This document shows positions 45,868 through 55,255 of a stretch of 64,000 nt of DNA, piece by piece. Positions within the stretch are counted from its first letter, which is position 1. The number at the start of each line of letters is the position of its first letter. Under the pieces are notes generated by a model. The model searched no databases, was not told where the DNA came from, and saw nothing but the letters and a program-made list of their open reading frames with translations. Where the stretch lies: the NCBI RefSeq assembly GCF_002409645.1, contig NZ_DHNR01000031.1, forward strand, positions 1-64,000, in the 5' to 3' direction. The position numbers and the translations under genes were made by a program. The stretch comes from Acetobacter sp. UBA5411. GTDB lineage: Bacteria > Pseudomonadota > Alphaproteobacteria > Acetobacterales > Acetobacteraceae.

Positions 45868-47226
45868 GTGCAGCAGGACAGCGCCGCTCCACGTGAAAGA
45901 CTGATCCGTCTCTGGCCACGCGGCCTCATGGGGCGCGTGCTGTTCGTGCTTCTGGCGTCGATCGGCATTGTCTTCGTCGCCAGCTGGACGCTCTACGAGC
46001 ACGCGGAAGCCTATATTGAGGACAGCGACCGTTTCGACCTGATCGGGGAACGGCTGGCCACCGATGTCCGCGTGATTGACGGCGCGCCCGCCAATACCCG
46101 CGCGATGCTGTCCACCATGCTGTCCACGGACGATCTGCGCATCAACTGGCGACCTGCAACAGCCGTGCATGAGGTTCATGAGGAACCCAAGGGCATGAAT
46201 CAGCTGCATGCGCGGCTGGTAAAGGCCAATCCCATTCTCGGCCATTCCGCATTACAGCTCTACACTGGCGGGGCCGGTCGCTGGACGGATATCGGCGGCA
46301 CGGTCGAATTGAACGACAGAAGCCAGATTTCCTTCACCGCGCCTGACATTCTTCGCAGTCATGTCGTGACGCAGGGGCTGGCGACAGCCGCCATCGTCAC
46401 GCTGGCGGTCCTGCTTGTCGCCGTCATGCTGGTGCATGCGCTCAGCCTGCCTCTACGGGCGCTCGCCACCGTCGCCGACACGATAGGAGCCGGTGACTGG
46501 GAGCCGATTGCCGAGAAGGGTCCGAAAGAGGTCCGACGTCTGGCGCACGCAATCAATGCGATGCAGACCCGTATCACGCATCTGATCGAAGACCGCACCG
46601 AGGCTCTTGCGGCGGTGTCGCATGATCTCCGGACCCCGCTGGCGCGTCTACGTCTGCGCGCCGGTTTTATCGGCGATGCGGAGGCGCAGGACGCCATTGA
46701 AGCCGATATCGACGAGATGGAAGCGATGGTGGACGGTGTGCTGGCCTATCTTTCTGGGGAGAAGGAGAGGGAGGCGATCCGTTCGACCGATCTGGCGGCT
46801 ATCTTGATGACCATCATGGACAACGCCACGGATCGGGGAGACACGGTCACATATGAAGGCCCTGACCGGCTGCCGCTCGTGCTTCCGTCTCTGGCCATAA
46901 AGAGAGTTTTCACGAATCTTGTTGAAAATGCCCTGCACTATGCCGGGTCGGCCGTCATCTCCGTGCATCTGACGACGGACGATGTGATCGTAAATGTCGA
47001 TGACGATGGACCGGGTATTCCGGAATCTGAAATAAGCCGCGTCACCACACCATTCTATCGTGTGGAATCTTCACGATCCCGTCGAACCGGCGGACTTGGT
47101 CTGGGTCTCGCCATCGTCAAGCGCGAAGTGGAACGGGCGGGCGGGACGTTCTCTCTGTGTAATCGTCCGGGCGGCGGCCTGCGGGCGCAGGTCATCCTGT
47201 CTCTTCACCGCACGCCTGTCCCCTGA
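45868..47226 (+). CDS. EnvZ-like sensor histidine kinase
   Basis: A 452-aa membrane kinase. Helix 1 (about 22-42) and helix 2 (168-190) bracket a periplasmic sensor of about 125 residues without a named fold. A HAMP segment follows, then the phospho-histidine His252 in VSHDLRTPLARLR, and the ATPase domain with NLVENALHYAG, DDGPGIP and RTGGLGLGLAIVKRE. Start is GTG 45868. It pairs with the response regulator gene just upstream, most like OmpR/EnvZ (envelope or osmotic sensing), by inference. Confidence 0.94.
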   Translation: MQQDSAAPRERLIRLWPRGLMGRVLFVLLASIGIVFVASWTLYEHAEAYIEDSDRFDLIGERLATDVRVIDGAPANTRAMLSTMLSTDDLRINWRPATAVHEVHEEPKGMNQLHARLVKANPILGHSALQLYTGGAGRWTDIGGTVELNDRSQISFTAPDILRSHVVTQGLATAAIVTLAVLLVAVMLVHALSLPLRALATVADTIGAGDWEPIAEKGPKEVRRLAHAINAMQTRITHLIEDRTEALAAVSHDLRTPLARLRLRAGFIGDAEAQDAIEADIDEMEAMVDGVLAYLSGEKEREAIRSTDLAAILMTIMDNATDRGDTVTYEGPDRLPLVLPSLAIKRVFTNLVENALHYAGSAVISVHLTTDDVIVNVDDDGPGIPESEISRVTTPFYRVESSRSRRTGGLGLGLAIVKREVERAGGTFSLCNRPGGGLRAQVILSLHRTPVP

Positions 47227-47481
47227 TCAGAACAGTCACATCGGGTTGCTACCGGGTTTGTTGACCGTTTTATGTCAGTATTTGTCAGCGTTCTGCGGAA
47301 ATCCTTCCGTAACGCACGGTCCGCACGGTGTTCCGCCAGAAAAATGTCAGCCTCCTGACGGAGACGATGCATTGTCAGTCAATCTATCCTGTGCAAGATC
47401 ACTGACCATATTGATATTGAGACATACAGCCTCTCATCCGCCCCGTTTTTCCTGACACACGAATGAAAGGAGGGAGACGTA

Positions 47482-48531
47482 ATGCCGACAACAAAAACAG
47501 CCATTCCGCTTCCTTCCGAAGTCAACAATGCGCTGGCCGATGGTCTGGTGTGGGCTATCCATTGCCAGCCCGAGAACACGTCAGAAAACACACCTGCCAA
47601 ACTGTCACCTGAAGACGCGACCCGGTGTCTGGAGGATACGTCTTTCCCGGCAGATGGCTGGGCATGGCTGCATTTCGACATCGTGCACACCCGTTCACGG
47701 GCGCAGGTCGAGGCCATTCCCACACTGACCGAGGACGCCATACAGACCCTGACCAGCACGGATGTCGGCCCCCGTCTCGAAGGAGACGATGACCTCGTTT
47801 ATGGTGCTCTTCCGGCTTTCGACGACGCCGCCTCAGACGATGACCGCGATGTCTGTGTCTGGCGCTTCGCCATGCGTCCCAATCTGTTGATCACCACGCG
47901 TCGGCATCCGGTTCCGGCGCTTGGGGTGGTGTATCGGGAACTGCATCGCAAGAAGATACCGGATAACCCAGCGGGTCTTGTGGACATGGCGTTGCTGGAA
48001 TTTGCCGATACGGCCCGCCGTACGCTTTCCCGTCTGGATGATCAGCTTGATCGCGCCGAAGATGTGCTGCTGCTGCTCGACCGCGATACGGATCTTGGAC
48101 GAATGGGCGGTATGCTTGGTCAGGTGCGTCGTCGTTCAACCGAACTGCGTCGTGTCATCTCACCGGTCAATCGTATCCTTCATGATGAAGAACTGGAAAT
48201 TCCTGAATGGGCCGAGGACGATCTGAAAGATCGTTCGGAGCGGCAGATTCACGGCGCGCTGGATGACCTTCTGGCGCTTCAGGATCGCGCCCGTTCCTTG
48301 CAGGACGAACTGACATCGGGGCAGGCGGAAGAAACGAACAGACGGCTTTACATCGTGTCCGTCGGAACGACCCTGATGCTGCCCGCAACGTTTGTGACCG
48401 GCTTCTTCGGCATGAACACCGCCGGCATGTTTCTGACGAGCGGTGAATGGGGAACCGTCATCGCCGGAGGGCTGTGCTTCCTGATCATGCTGGGAACATG
48501 GCTGGTCCTGAAAGTGACCCGCCTGCTGTGA
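47482..48531 (+). CDS. CorA-family metal transporter, ZntB-like
   Basis: A 349-aa inner-membrane transporter. A large cytoplasmic N-terminal domain with long helices ends in two membrane helices; the pore signature GMN lies between them in GFFGMNTAGMF. The length and sequence are closest to ZntB, which moves zinc (import with protons in recent work). A related Mg/Co role cannot be excluded. Preceded by GGAGGGAG, a strong ribosome site. Followed by a palindromic repeat. Confidence 0.85.
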   Translation: MPTTKTAIPLPSEVNNALADGLVWAIHCQPENTSENTPAKLSPEDATRCLEDTSFPADGWAWLHFDIVHTRSRAQVEAIPTLTEDAIQTLTSTDVGPRLEGDDDLVYGALPAFDDAASDDDRDVCVWRFAMRPNLLITTRRHPVPALGVVYRELHRKKIPDNPAGLVDMALLEFADTARRTLSRLDDQLDRAEDVLLLLDRDTDLGRMGGMLGQVRRRSTELRRVISPVNRILHDEELEIPEWAEDDLKDRSERQIHGALDDLLALQDRARSLQDELTSGQAEETNRRLYIVSVGTTLMLPATFVTGFFGMNTAGMFLTSGEWGTVIAGGLCFLIMLGTWLVLKVTRLL

Positions 48532-48555
48532 AGTCTGATCGGCTTTCATTCAGTC

Positions 48556-48635
48556 AAAAGTTTTTGGGTGCTGCCTTTTTTCAAAAAGGCATCGTATTCT
48601 GAAGCTTTTTGAAAAAAGCTTCACCAAAAATTTTT
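48556..48635 (+). repeat. AAGTTTTTGG palindromic repeat, full copy (inverted)
   Basis: An 80-base element with outer arms AAAAGTTTTTGG and CCAAAAATTTTT and two inner hairpins, TGCCTTTTTTC-AAAAAGGCA and GAAGCTTTTT-GA-AAAAAGCTTC. It is close to the reverse complement of the copy at 29351-29427. It lies between the convergent zntB-like and peptidase genes and can terminate both. Confidence 0.85.
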
Positions 48636-48691
48636 ATGACTACAGAAACGTTGAGAGATAGGAATATTGTTTCCAAGGAGCAGTTGGGCAT

Positions 48692-50881
48692 TTACTGAAC
48701 CGGCATAAGCTGCTGCGCCAAATAGACTGCCTCAAGCGCCCGCTCATGTGCGATTTCCTCCGCATTTACAGTCCCTGAGTGACCGCCTTCCACATCTTCA
48801 TAATAGAAAAATGGCTTCTTGAGCGCTTCCAGTCGCGCAGCAAATCGTCGCGCATGCACTGGACCGACGCGATCATCAGAAGTCGAAGTGAAAATGAAAG
48901 GAGTGGGATACTGCACGTCAGCTTTCAGGTGCTGAAGAGGTGAGATCGACTCAAGAAAACGAGCCTCGTCAGGATTTTTCATCGATCCATATTCATCTGC
49001 CCACGAAGCCCCTGCGGCGAGGCTTTCATAATTGACCATGTCGAGAAGCGGCATCCCCATGATCACTGCTTTCCAGAGTTCAGGATGCTGTGTGAAGGCA
49101 ACGCCCATGAGCAGTCCGCCATTGGACCGACCGCGAATACCCAGCCTGTCACGCGATGTGATCTTTCTTTTCACCAGATCACGCCCGACGGCGGTAAAAT
49201 CGTCAAAGACTCTTTGGCGATGGATCGTTTTTCCTGCTTCATGCCACGCAGGTCCAAACTCTCCGCCACCACGAATATTGGCGACAGCGTAAACGCCGCC
49301 ATGAGCCAGCCAGGCGCGACCGATAACCGGATCATAACGAGGCGTCACAGAAGCAAGAAAACCACCATACGCCGTCAGAAGGGTGGGATGCGTGCCATCC
49401 CGTGTCATGTTTCTTGGTCGGATAAGAAAATAGGGAATTTCAGTTCCATCGGATGAACGAGCCTGAAGCTGCTCAACGGCAAGATCATCCGCATTAAACA
49501 GCGGCTTTGTCTGACGGATTTTTTCTACTCCCGCCTGACTGGTGCCGACCAGCCAGAGTTGCGGGGATGACAGAAAACTTTCCACTTTCAGAAAAGCTGC
49601 GTCGCTGGATTGATCCGTATCGACAATATGAACGGATGACATGTCCGGAAGAGGTAAAACCACCTGATGCCAGCGCTCATTGACGTCAGGTGAAGCATGC
49701 AGAACCATGACCCGACCCTGCACATGCTCCAGATAGGTCACGATAATTGTATTTCTGGTCACAGCTGCATTTTCAAGAACTTTTCCGGATTCAGGAGTAA
49801 ACAGAATCTCCGGTTTGGCCTGAGGATCGTGTGGATCCAATGCAACAAGACTACCTGCCGGAATCTTGTTCTCCCCAGTTGGCGTCCAGTCTTCTTCAAG
49901 GCTGAAGACAAGTGTGCCGTGAATCATGCCCTTCAGATCAACCCGATCAGGCAATGTCAGCCAGCGCAACGTTCCTTTCTGCCTGCCCTGAAAAGCTGTT
50001 TCCATCCCTTCAAGAACAGCAAAACGGCTGGAAAAGAATTCCGGAGAACGCCTGACAAGAAAGATCCTGTTTCCATCGCCATCTGTCACAACAAGTGGAT
50101 CGACAGCGACATCATCCTTCTCGCCCCTGTAGATCTCGAGCGCCTGATCAAAAGGTTCATTTCTGACAACACGCCTGATCACGAACGGATAACCGGATGA
50201 GGTCAGCATGGCTCCGGTTCCATCCCAGTCACGCGCCACCAGAAGTGTATCACGATCCACCCAGGCAGCGCTCTGCTTGGCGCGGGGCAATGTAAAACCG
50301 TTCAGAACGAACAGACCTGCCTGCGTGTCATATTCCCTCAATGTCCGGGCATCTTCTCCGCCAGACGAAAGTGCGACCAGACAGTAGCGCTCTTTCGGTT
50401 TAAGACAGTCAGCGCCTTCAAACACCCAGTTTTCATGCTCTCTGGAGGCAAGAGCGTCGATATCCAGTTTCGTTTGCCAGCCCGTCAGGATCTGTCGGTA
50501 GGACGCCAGCGTCGTGCGTCGCCAGATGCCGCGCGGATGATGCCCGTCCTGCCAGAAATTCCAGATATTTCCGCCCAGAAACGCGGGCTCATCAAGACGG
50601 TCCTTGCTCTGTTCAGCGGAAAGGATCTGATCATAAAAATCCCGATACCGTGGTTCCACTTCCAGCACGGAAACAGTCTTGCGGTTCTGACGCTCGACCC
50701 AGTCCTGAGCCTGAGCACCGTGAATCTCGTCGAGATAGGTGGGAACACCAGAGGGGAGCGCTTCAGGCTGCTGGGCCAGAGCAGGAACTGTCAGCAGAAC
50801 CGACAGCGCCGCAGTCAGAACAACTCTCCAGTCCGACCACCGGAAACAGGATTTTTCACGGGAAAAAAGTCTGGCTGCCAT
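48692..50881 (-). CDS. Prolyl oligopeptidase family (S9) serine peptidase
   Basis: A 729-aa exported peptidase. The N-terminus has a signal peptide ending TVPALAQQ. The middle is a beta-propeller-like domain. The C-terminal alpha/beta hydrolase domain has the nucleophile in GRSNGGLLMG, the aspartate in TSTSDDRVGPVHA and the histidine in EGGHSGTVN. S9A enzymes cleave short peptides after proline; this branch is often annotated as prolyl oligopeptidase though specificity varies. Probably periplasmic. No operon partners. Confidence 0.92.
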   Translation of the reverse strand: MAARLFSREKSCFRWSDWRVVLTAALSVLLTVPALAQQPEALPSGVPTYLDEIHGAQAQDWVERQNRKTVSVLEVEPRYRDFYDQILSAEQSKDRLDEPAFLGGNIWNFWQDGHHPRGIWRRTTLASYRQILTGWQTKLDIDALASREHENWVFEGADCLKPKERYCLVALSSGGEDARTLREYDTQAGLFVLNGFTLPRAKQSAAWVDRDTLLVARDWDGTGAMLTSSGYPFVIRRVVRNEPFDQALEIYRGEKDDVAVDPLVVTDGDGNRIFLVRRSPEFFSSRFAVLEGMETAFQGRQKGTLRWLTLPDRVDLKGMIHGTLVFSLEEDWTPTGENKIPAGSLVALDPHDPQAKPEILFTPESGKVLENAAVTRNTIIVTYLEHVQGRVMVLHASPDVNERWHQVVLPLPDMSSVHIVDTDQSSDAAFLKVESFLSSPQLWLVGTSQAGVEKIRQTKPLFNADDLAVEQLQARSSDGTEIPYFLIRPRNMTRDGTHPTLLTAYGGFLASVTPRYDPVIGRAWLAHGGVYAVANIRGGGEFGPAWHEAGKTIHRQRVFDDFTAVGRDLVKRKITSRDRLGIRGRSNGGLLMGVAFTQHPELWKAVIMGMPLLDMVNYESLAAGASWADEYGSMKNPDEARFLESISPLQHLKADVQYPTPFIFTSTSDDRVGPVHARRFAARLEALKKPFFYYEDVEGGHSGTVNAEEIAHERALEAVYLAQQLMPVQ

Positions 50882-51074
50882 CAGAAACCTGAATGCTCTG
50901 TTCGATAATATGCCAACCGTATCACAGGGAGCCGTCTGACATGTTAAAGACAGCCGCTCTGTAATTTATGGGTGACCATTCAGGATGCGACAGAAGCGCA
51001 ACGACATACAGGGCGAGATCGAATGATCTCACCACAATAATTTTCTAATTTTATGGATATCGAACCAGAAAATC

Positions 51075-51150
51075 TGGTGGAGCCAATCGGGATCGAACCG
51101 ACGACCTCCTGAATGCCATTCAGGCGCTCTCCCAACTGAGCTATGGCCCC
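51075..51150 (-). tRNA. tRNA-Ala (anticodon GGC)
   Basis: A 76-base tRNA on the minus strand, including an encoded CCA end. The acceptor GGGGCCA pairs with TGGCTCC (one G-T), the anticodon loop is ATGGCAT with GGC, and the T loop is TTCGATC. D arm TAGCTCAGTTGGGAGAGC is standard. Confidence 0.97.
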
Positions 51151-51243
51151 ATCAGGACGTCCTGTCTGTGACAGACCGTCCGGGTGACGCGCATATATCC
51201 TGTTGGTGTGGCCGTGACAAGCCCTTTAATTCCGGTCCCTCAC

Positions 51244-51909
51244 CTAGCTGGCGAGGACACCGAACGATCTGAGCGCTGCGAACAGGGGAAGAAGCGGAAG
51301 GCCAAGAATGGCGGAATATTCCCCTTCAATGCGACTGAAAAGCTGGATGCCCGGCCCTTCAAGCCTGTAAGCGCCAACGCTGGCGAAACACGCCTCGCCC
51401 TCCGCTTCCAGATAGACCTCAAGGAACGTATCCGAAAAATTGCGCATCACGAGTTTCGGCTCTTCAATATGTGACCAGACCGTTTCACCGCCTCTGCACA
51501 GCACGACCGCACTATGAAGAAAGTGCGTCCTGCCCCTCAGACGACATAACTGCTCTCTGGCGGACTGGCGCGAGACCGGCTTGTCGAACCACTCCCCTTC
51601 ACAGCTCAGCATCTGATCCGCTCCAATGACAAAGGCGTCTCGCTGTCCGGTCTCACGGCTGACTGCCTCCGCCTTTGCCTCCGCGAGACGCAGGGCAACG
51701 CTTGCAGCACTTTCCCCATCCTGACGACCAGCTTCCTTATAGAGAGACTCATCAATCGCCTGCGTGCGAACGGTGAAAGCAACACCACTGTCCCGCAAAA
51801 GGGTCTGTCGTGCAGAAGAGCCGCTGGCCAGAATCAGAGAGAAACAGGAAGGCGTCAGTACTTCAGATTCACCAGTACTCGAGTCGATCATTTTTCCTGT
51901 GCCTTCCAT
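51244..51909 (-). CDS. maf: Maf family nucleotide pyrophosphatase
   Basis: A 221-aa Maf protein. These enzymes hydrolyse modified or excess nucleoside triphosphates and are linked to septum control. The N-terminal motif LILASGSSARQTLL, the substrate loop ADQMLSCEGEWFDKP, and GAYRLEGPGIQLFSRIEG are typical. About 20 residues precede the first conserved strand, so a later start is possible. It is divergent from hemE across an origin-like region; maf neighbours oriC in several Alphaproteobacteria. Confidence 0.93.
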   Translation of the reverse strand: MEGTGKMIDSSTGESEVLTPSCFSLILASGSSARQTLLRDSGVAFTVRTQAIDESLYKEAGRQDGESAASVALRLAEAKAEAVSRETGQRDAFVIGADQMLSCEGEWFDKPVSRQSAREQLCRLRGRTHFLHSAVVLCRGGETVWSHIEEPKLVMRNFSDTFLEVYLEAEGEACFASVGAYRLEGPGIQLFSRIEGEYSAILGLPLLPLFAALRSFGVLAS

Positions 51910-52290
51910 TCCGATGAGATGAGCAAGGATAACCCATCATTCAGTCCGTTAGTACTTCAGTGAGTACTGTACCGAGTACTTTGTGCGGTACTGGGGTACA
52001 TGGGGATAGTACGGAGTATCATCACAGTCCGTACCGAGTACCGTGGACAAGTGAGTCTTCGCCCGACACTGTGAGTTGTACACAGGGGTTCTGGGGGTTT
52101 TTCTGGATAACTCCCGAAAACCCTTATTTTCTGAAGGGATACATTCTGTACACAGTCGGGGAAAACTGGGGTACATTTTCGGAAAGGTGGGTACCCCGAC
52201 ATACACACCCCCTAAAGAAACTTCATCATTTCTTTATTTTCTTTTATTCGTTAGAGATGAGGGACTGATGAAACGGACGGTAGACGGATA
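51910..52290. other. GTAC-rich, AT-tracted region between maf and hemE, candidate oriC
   Basis: A 381-base gap holding 13 GTAC words between 51952 and 52194. The 11-mer GTACCGAGTAC occurs twice (51969 and 52031), ACTGGGGTACAT twice (51990 and 52165), and GTACACAG twice (52078 and 52148). DnaA-box-like words include TCTGGATAA near 52102. A T-rich tract lies at 52220-52252. In Caulobacter and Rickettsia oriC borders hemE. No clean 9/9 DnaA box was seen, so this remains a candidate. Open frames here appear to be chance products of the repeats. Confidence 0.45.
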
Positions 52291-53361
52291 GTGAACGCCC
52301 CATACGGACCCGATGAGAACCGACGACTTCTCCGCACACTGAAGGGCGAGGCCATGTGGCCACCGCCAGTCTGGCTGATGCGTCAGGCCGGGCGTTTCCT
52401 GCCGGAGTTTCGGGCGCTTCGGGAAAAGGCCGATTTTCTGACACGGTGCATGACGCCGGAACTGGCGACGGAAATCACGTTGCAACCCATCCGCCGTTTC
52501 GCCATGGATGGAGCCATTCTGTTCTCGGATATTCTCGTGCTGCCGTGGGCCATGGGACAATCTCTGGAATTCATTGAAAAGCGCGGCCCTGTTCTCACCC
52601 CGATCCGCAGTCGGGCCGATCTGGACAGACTGGACCCGAAGCGTATCCCCGAGCGCACGGCTCCTGTCGCGGAAACACTGCGGCGGGTCAGGAAAGCTCT
52701 TGGCGGTCAGGTTGGCATTGCCGAACCTGACACCGTCACGCTGATCGGTTTTGCCGGCGCACCCTTCACGGTGAGTTGCTACATGGTCGATGGTGGCAGT
52801 TCCAAGGAGTTCGCCCAGACCCGTCTGATGGCGTATAGTGATCCCGCTCTTTACGACCGTTTGATCGATCTTCTGACCGAAACGACGGCTTCCATGCTGG
52901 CGGATCAGATTGAGGCTGGTGCGCAGGCGGTCATGCTGTTTGATTCCTGGTCCGGGCTGCTCCCGCCGCGGGAATTCCGCAAGCATGTCATCAAGCCCAC
53001 CCGCCAGATCGTGAAGTTTCTGAAAGAGCGTTATCCGGACGTGCCAGTGATCGGATTCCCACGGCTCGCCGGTGTCATGGCTCCGGAATATGCGCGGGAA
53101 ACAGGCGTGGACGCGATGGCGCTCGATACCAGCGCTGATCTGACTACGGTCGCTTCGCAGGTCCGCTCTGATCTGGTTCTGCAGGGTAATCTTGATCCGG
53201 TTTCCGTACTGGCTGGTGGTGAGGCCATGTTGCAGGAAGCGCTCGCAATCAGGGAAGCCGGACGTGGTCGTCCGCATGTGTTCAATCTGGGGCATGGTGT
53301 TCTGCCCGAGACGCCGACCGAGCATGTCGGTGATCTGATCGCAGCACTGCGGACTGTCTGA
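52291..53361 (+). CDS. hemE: Uroporphyrinogen decarboxylase
   Basis: A 356-aa cytoplasmic enzyme that removes four carboxyl groups from uroporphyrinogen III to give coproporphyrinogen III in heme synthesis. The N-terminal signature PPPVWLMRQAGRFLPEF and the FSDILVLPWAMGQ region are intact, as is the C-terminal NLGHGVLPETPTEHV. The start is GTG 52291, overlapping a TAG that ends a short upstream frame. Followed after two bases by a HAD gene and then hemJ. Confidence 0.97.
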   Translation: MNAPYGPDENRRLLRTLKGEAMWPPPVWLMRQAGRFLPEFRALREKADFLTRCMTPELATEITLQPIRRFAMDGAILFSDILVLPWAMGQSLEFIEKRGPVLTPIRSRADLDRLDPKRIPERTAPVAETLRRVRKALGGQVGIAEPDTVTLIGFAGAPFTVSCYMVDGGSSKEFAQTRLMAYSDPALYDRLIDLLTETTASMLADQIEAGAQAVMLFDSWSGLLPPREFRKHVIKPTRQIVKFLKERYPDVPVIGFPRLAGVMAPEYARETGVDAMALDTSADLTTVASQVRSDLVLQGNLDPVSVLAGGEAMLQEALAIREAGRGRPHVFNLGHGVLPETPTEHVGDLIAALRTV

Positions 53362-53363
53362 TC

Positions 53364-54065
53364 ATGACATCCGCACTTGCTCCCGATGGGCGGTTACAGC
53401 TTGTCATTTTCGATTGCGATGGTGTGCTGATCGACAGCGAAGGCACAAGCTGTCGTCTGATCGCAGAAGACGCCCGTCAGGCCGGGTGGGATATTATCGA
53501 CGAAGAAGCCATGACGCAGTTTGGCGGCAAGGCTCTGACGCTCCTGAAGACGGAAATCGAGGAGAGGACCGACACCGCTCTTCCGCGGGACTGGCCTGTT
53601 CTCATGAGGGATCGTTTTGTTGAAGCCTTCAACGTGTCTGTCGATACGATCGAGGGCGCCCGGGATATGCTGGAAAAGGTTACAGCGCTTGGGCTGCCGG
53701 TTCGGGTCGGATCGAATTCATCCATGCTGGAGATGAATGCGAAATTCCGAACGAGTGGTCTGGCTGAATTGCTGGAAGGTCGTATCCATTCAGCAGCCGA
53801 TATGAACGCGCCCAAGCCCAATCCTGCCGTCTATCTGAAAGCGGCGGAAGCCGAGGGTGTTCCGCCTGAAAACTGTGTTGTCATTGAAGACAGCGATACA
53901 GGGGCAAAGGCGGCTCTTGCGGCGGGAATGACCTGCGTTCTTCTGAGACGTGAACCTGCGCCAATTCCGTCATGGCCCGGTCTGGTCAGGATCAATGCGT
54001 TGTCCGAGTTGCCTGTCCTGTTAGGGGATGCGCTGACTCAGCAGAACAAGGCCAGCGCGTCGTGA
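53364..54065 (+). CDS. HAD-superfamily phosphatase (Gph/CbbY-like)
   Basis: A 233-aa hydrolase of the beta-phosphoglucomutase/phosphoglycolate phosphatase group. Motif I is IFDCDGVLIDSE with the nucleophile Asp, motif II lies in VGSNSS, and motifs III-IV in KPNPAVYLKAAE and VIEDSDTGAKAA. A cap domain sits between motifs I and II. The substrate is unknown. It lies two bases after hemE and overlaps hemJ, so is cotranscribed with heme genes. Confidence 0.88.
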   Translation: MTSALAPDGRLQLVIFDCDGVLIDSEGTSCRLIAEDARQAGWDIIDEEAMTQFGGKALTLLKTEIEERTDTALPRDWPVLMRDRFVEAFNVSVDTIEGARDMLEKVTALGLPVRVGSNSSMLEMNAKFRTSGLAELLEGRIHSAADMNAPKPNPAVYLKAAEAEGVPPENCVVIEDSDTGAKAALAAGMTCVLLRREPAPIPSWPGLVRINALSELPVLLGDALTQQNKASAS

Positions 54066-54511
54066 GTGAAATGCTTCTGCCGTGGTATCTGTGGATCAAG
54101 GCGTTTCACGTCATGTCGGTCATGGCGTGGATGGCAGGGCTTTTTTATCTGCCCAGACTGTTTGTCTATCACTGCCAGGTTGCGGCCGGTTCGGAGGAAA
54201 GCGAACGTTTCAAGATTATGGAACGCCGCCTTCTGCGAGCAATTACGACCCCGGCGATGATCTCGTCCCTGCTTTTTGGAGGGCTTCTTGTCAGTATTCC
54301 GGGTGTAATAAGCTGGTCTCATGGTTGGTGGGATGTGAAAGTGGCTGCTCTTGTCGGCATGTTCATCTTTCACGGTTGCTGTGCCCGTTGGCGTAAAGAA
54401 TTTGATTGCGACAAAAATACACATTCAGAACGATTTTACAGAATAGCGAATGAAGTGCCGACAGTTCTTATGATGGTTATTGTTATCATGGTGATTGTTA
54501 AACCATTTTAA
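54062..54511 (+). CDS. hemJ: Protoporphyrinogen oxidase HemJ
   Basis: A 149-aa membrane protein with four helices, matching the HemJ family (oxidation of protoporphyrinogen IX in bacteria without HemG/HemY). The N-terminus LPWYLWIKAFHVMSVMAWMAG has the conserved heme-ligand histidine, and DVKVAALVGMFIFHG holds the conserved lysine. Start is GTG 54062, overlapping the HAD stop; an ATG three codons on is an alternative. Its position in a hemE transcript fits the heme pathway. Confidence 0.93.
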   Translation: MSEMLLPWYLWIKAFHVMSVMAWMAGLFYLPRLFVYHCQVAAGSEESERFKIMERRLLRAITTPAMISSLLFGGLLVSIPGVISWSHGWWDVKVAALVGMFIFHGCCARWRKEFDCDKNTHSERFYRIANEVPTVLMMVIVIMVIVKPF

Positions 54512-54654
54512 TAAAAGCGTCTTTTATCAAACCGATAGAATAGCCTTACATTTCGTAGCAAACTTGCGATTTTTTTGACACTTATGATTGGTCTTCTTGC
54601 TCTCAGAAAAACGGAGAGCAACAGGCCTCTGCCGTTTGAGAATGGATGGTGATT

Positions 54655-55131
54655 ATGTCACGTAGTTCTTTTCTGATTGCTGCTATGGCTGTTGGCGCAC
54701 TGGCTATGGGACAGGCTCATGCCCAGCCTCAGCCTCCCATGGGGCCGCATGGATGTGGCCACGGTGGACTTCCCTTTCTTGAGGGGGTGAACCTGACGAC
54801 GAAACAGAAAGATTCGGTCAAGAAAATCTTCAAGGAAGGCCATGAAGACATGAAAGCCCTGCACAAGCAGGAGCATGATCTTCATGATCAGTTCGAAGCC
54901 ATCATGCTGACACCGGGTAAGGTTGATCAGGCAAAGCTTGATGCGCTGGTAACGGAACAGAATGCTCTGGACGCCAAGGAAAATGCGGCAAGACAGGCGA
55001 CAGCCGTCAAGGTGCATGACGTTCTGACGGCTGACCAGATCACGGCCGCCAAGGATCGTCATGACAAGATCCGCGCCCTGATGGATCAGATCCATGCCAT
55101 CGAACATGATGACAGCAAGGGTGACGAGTAA
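54655..55131 (+). CDS. Periplasmic LTXXQ/Spy-like protein
   Basis: A 158-aa exported protein. Signal peptide ends at QAHAQ. The mature part is helical, with the LTTKQKDSVKKIF and LTADQITAAKDRHDKI pair that matches the LTXXQ motif of Spy/CpxP-type periplasmic chaperones and metal sensors. Histidine-rich segments (GPHGCGHGG, HKQEHDLHDQF) might bind metals. An in-frame ATG at 54646 is an alternative start. A strong terminator follows. Confidence 0.8.
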   Translation: MSRSSFLIAAMAVGALAMGQAHAQPQPPMGPHGCGHGGLPFLEGVNLTTKQKDSVKKIFKEGHEDMKALHKQEHDLHDQFEAIMLTPGKVDQAKLDALVTEQNALDAKENAARQATAVKVHDVLTADQITAAKDRHDKIRALMDQIHAIEHDDSKGDE

Positions 55132-55199
55132 TCGTTACCTGAATTGTGAGTGGTTTAATCCGTTTCTATAAAACTGTCTGAACGGATTGATTGCTGATT

Positions 55200-55241
55200 A
55201 AAAAAGTGCCTTTCCTTGACAAGAAGGAAAGGCACTTTTTT
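55200..55241. terminator. Bidirectional terminator
   Basis: A perfect 18-bp stem (AAAAAAGTGCCTTTCCTT and its complement) around a six-base loop, with A and T runs on both flanks. It separates the LTXXQ gene from the convergent phage-like genes. Confidence 0.95.
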
Positions 55242-55255
55242 GTTTTGATCTGAAA

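Noticed and set aside
51949..52291. Several 70-100 codon frames on both strands in the maf-hemE gap
   Set aside because: They arise from the GTAC repeats, have no ribosome sites and no protein-like composition.
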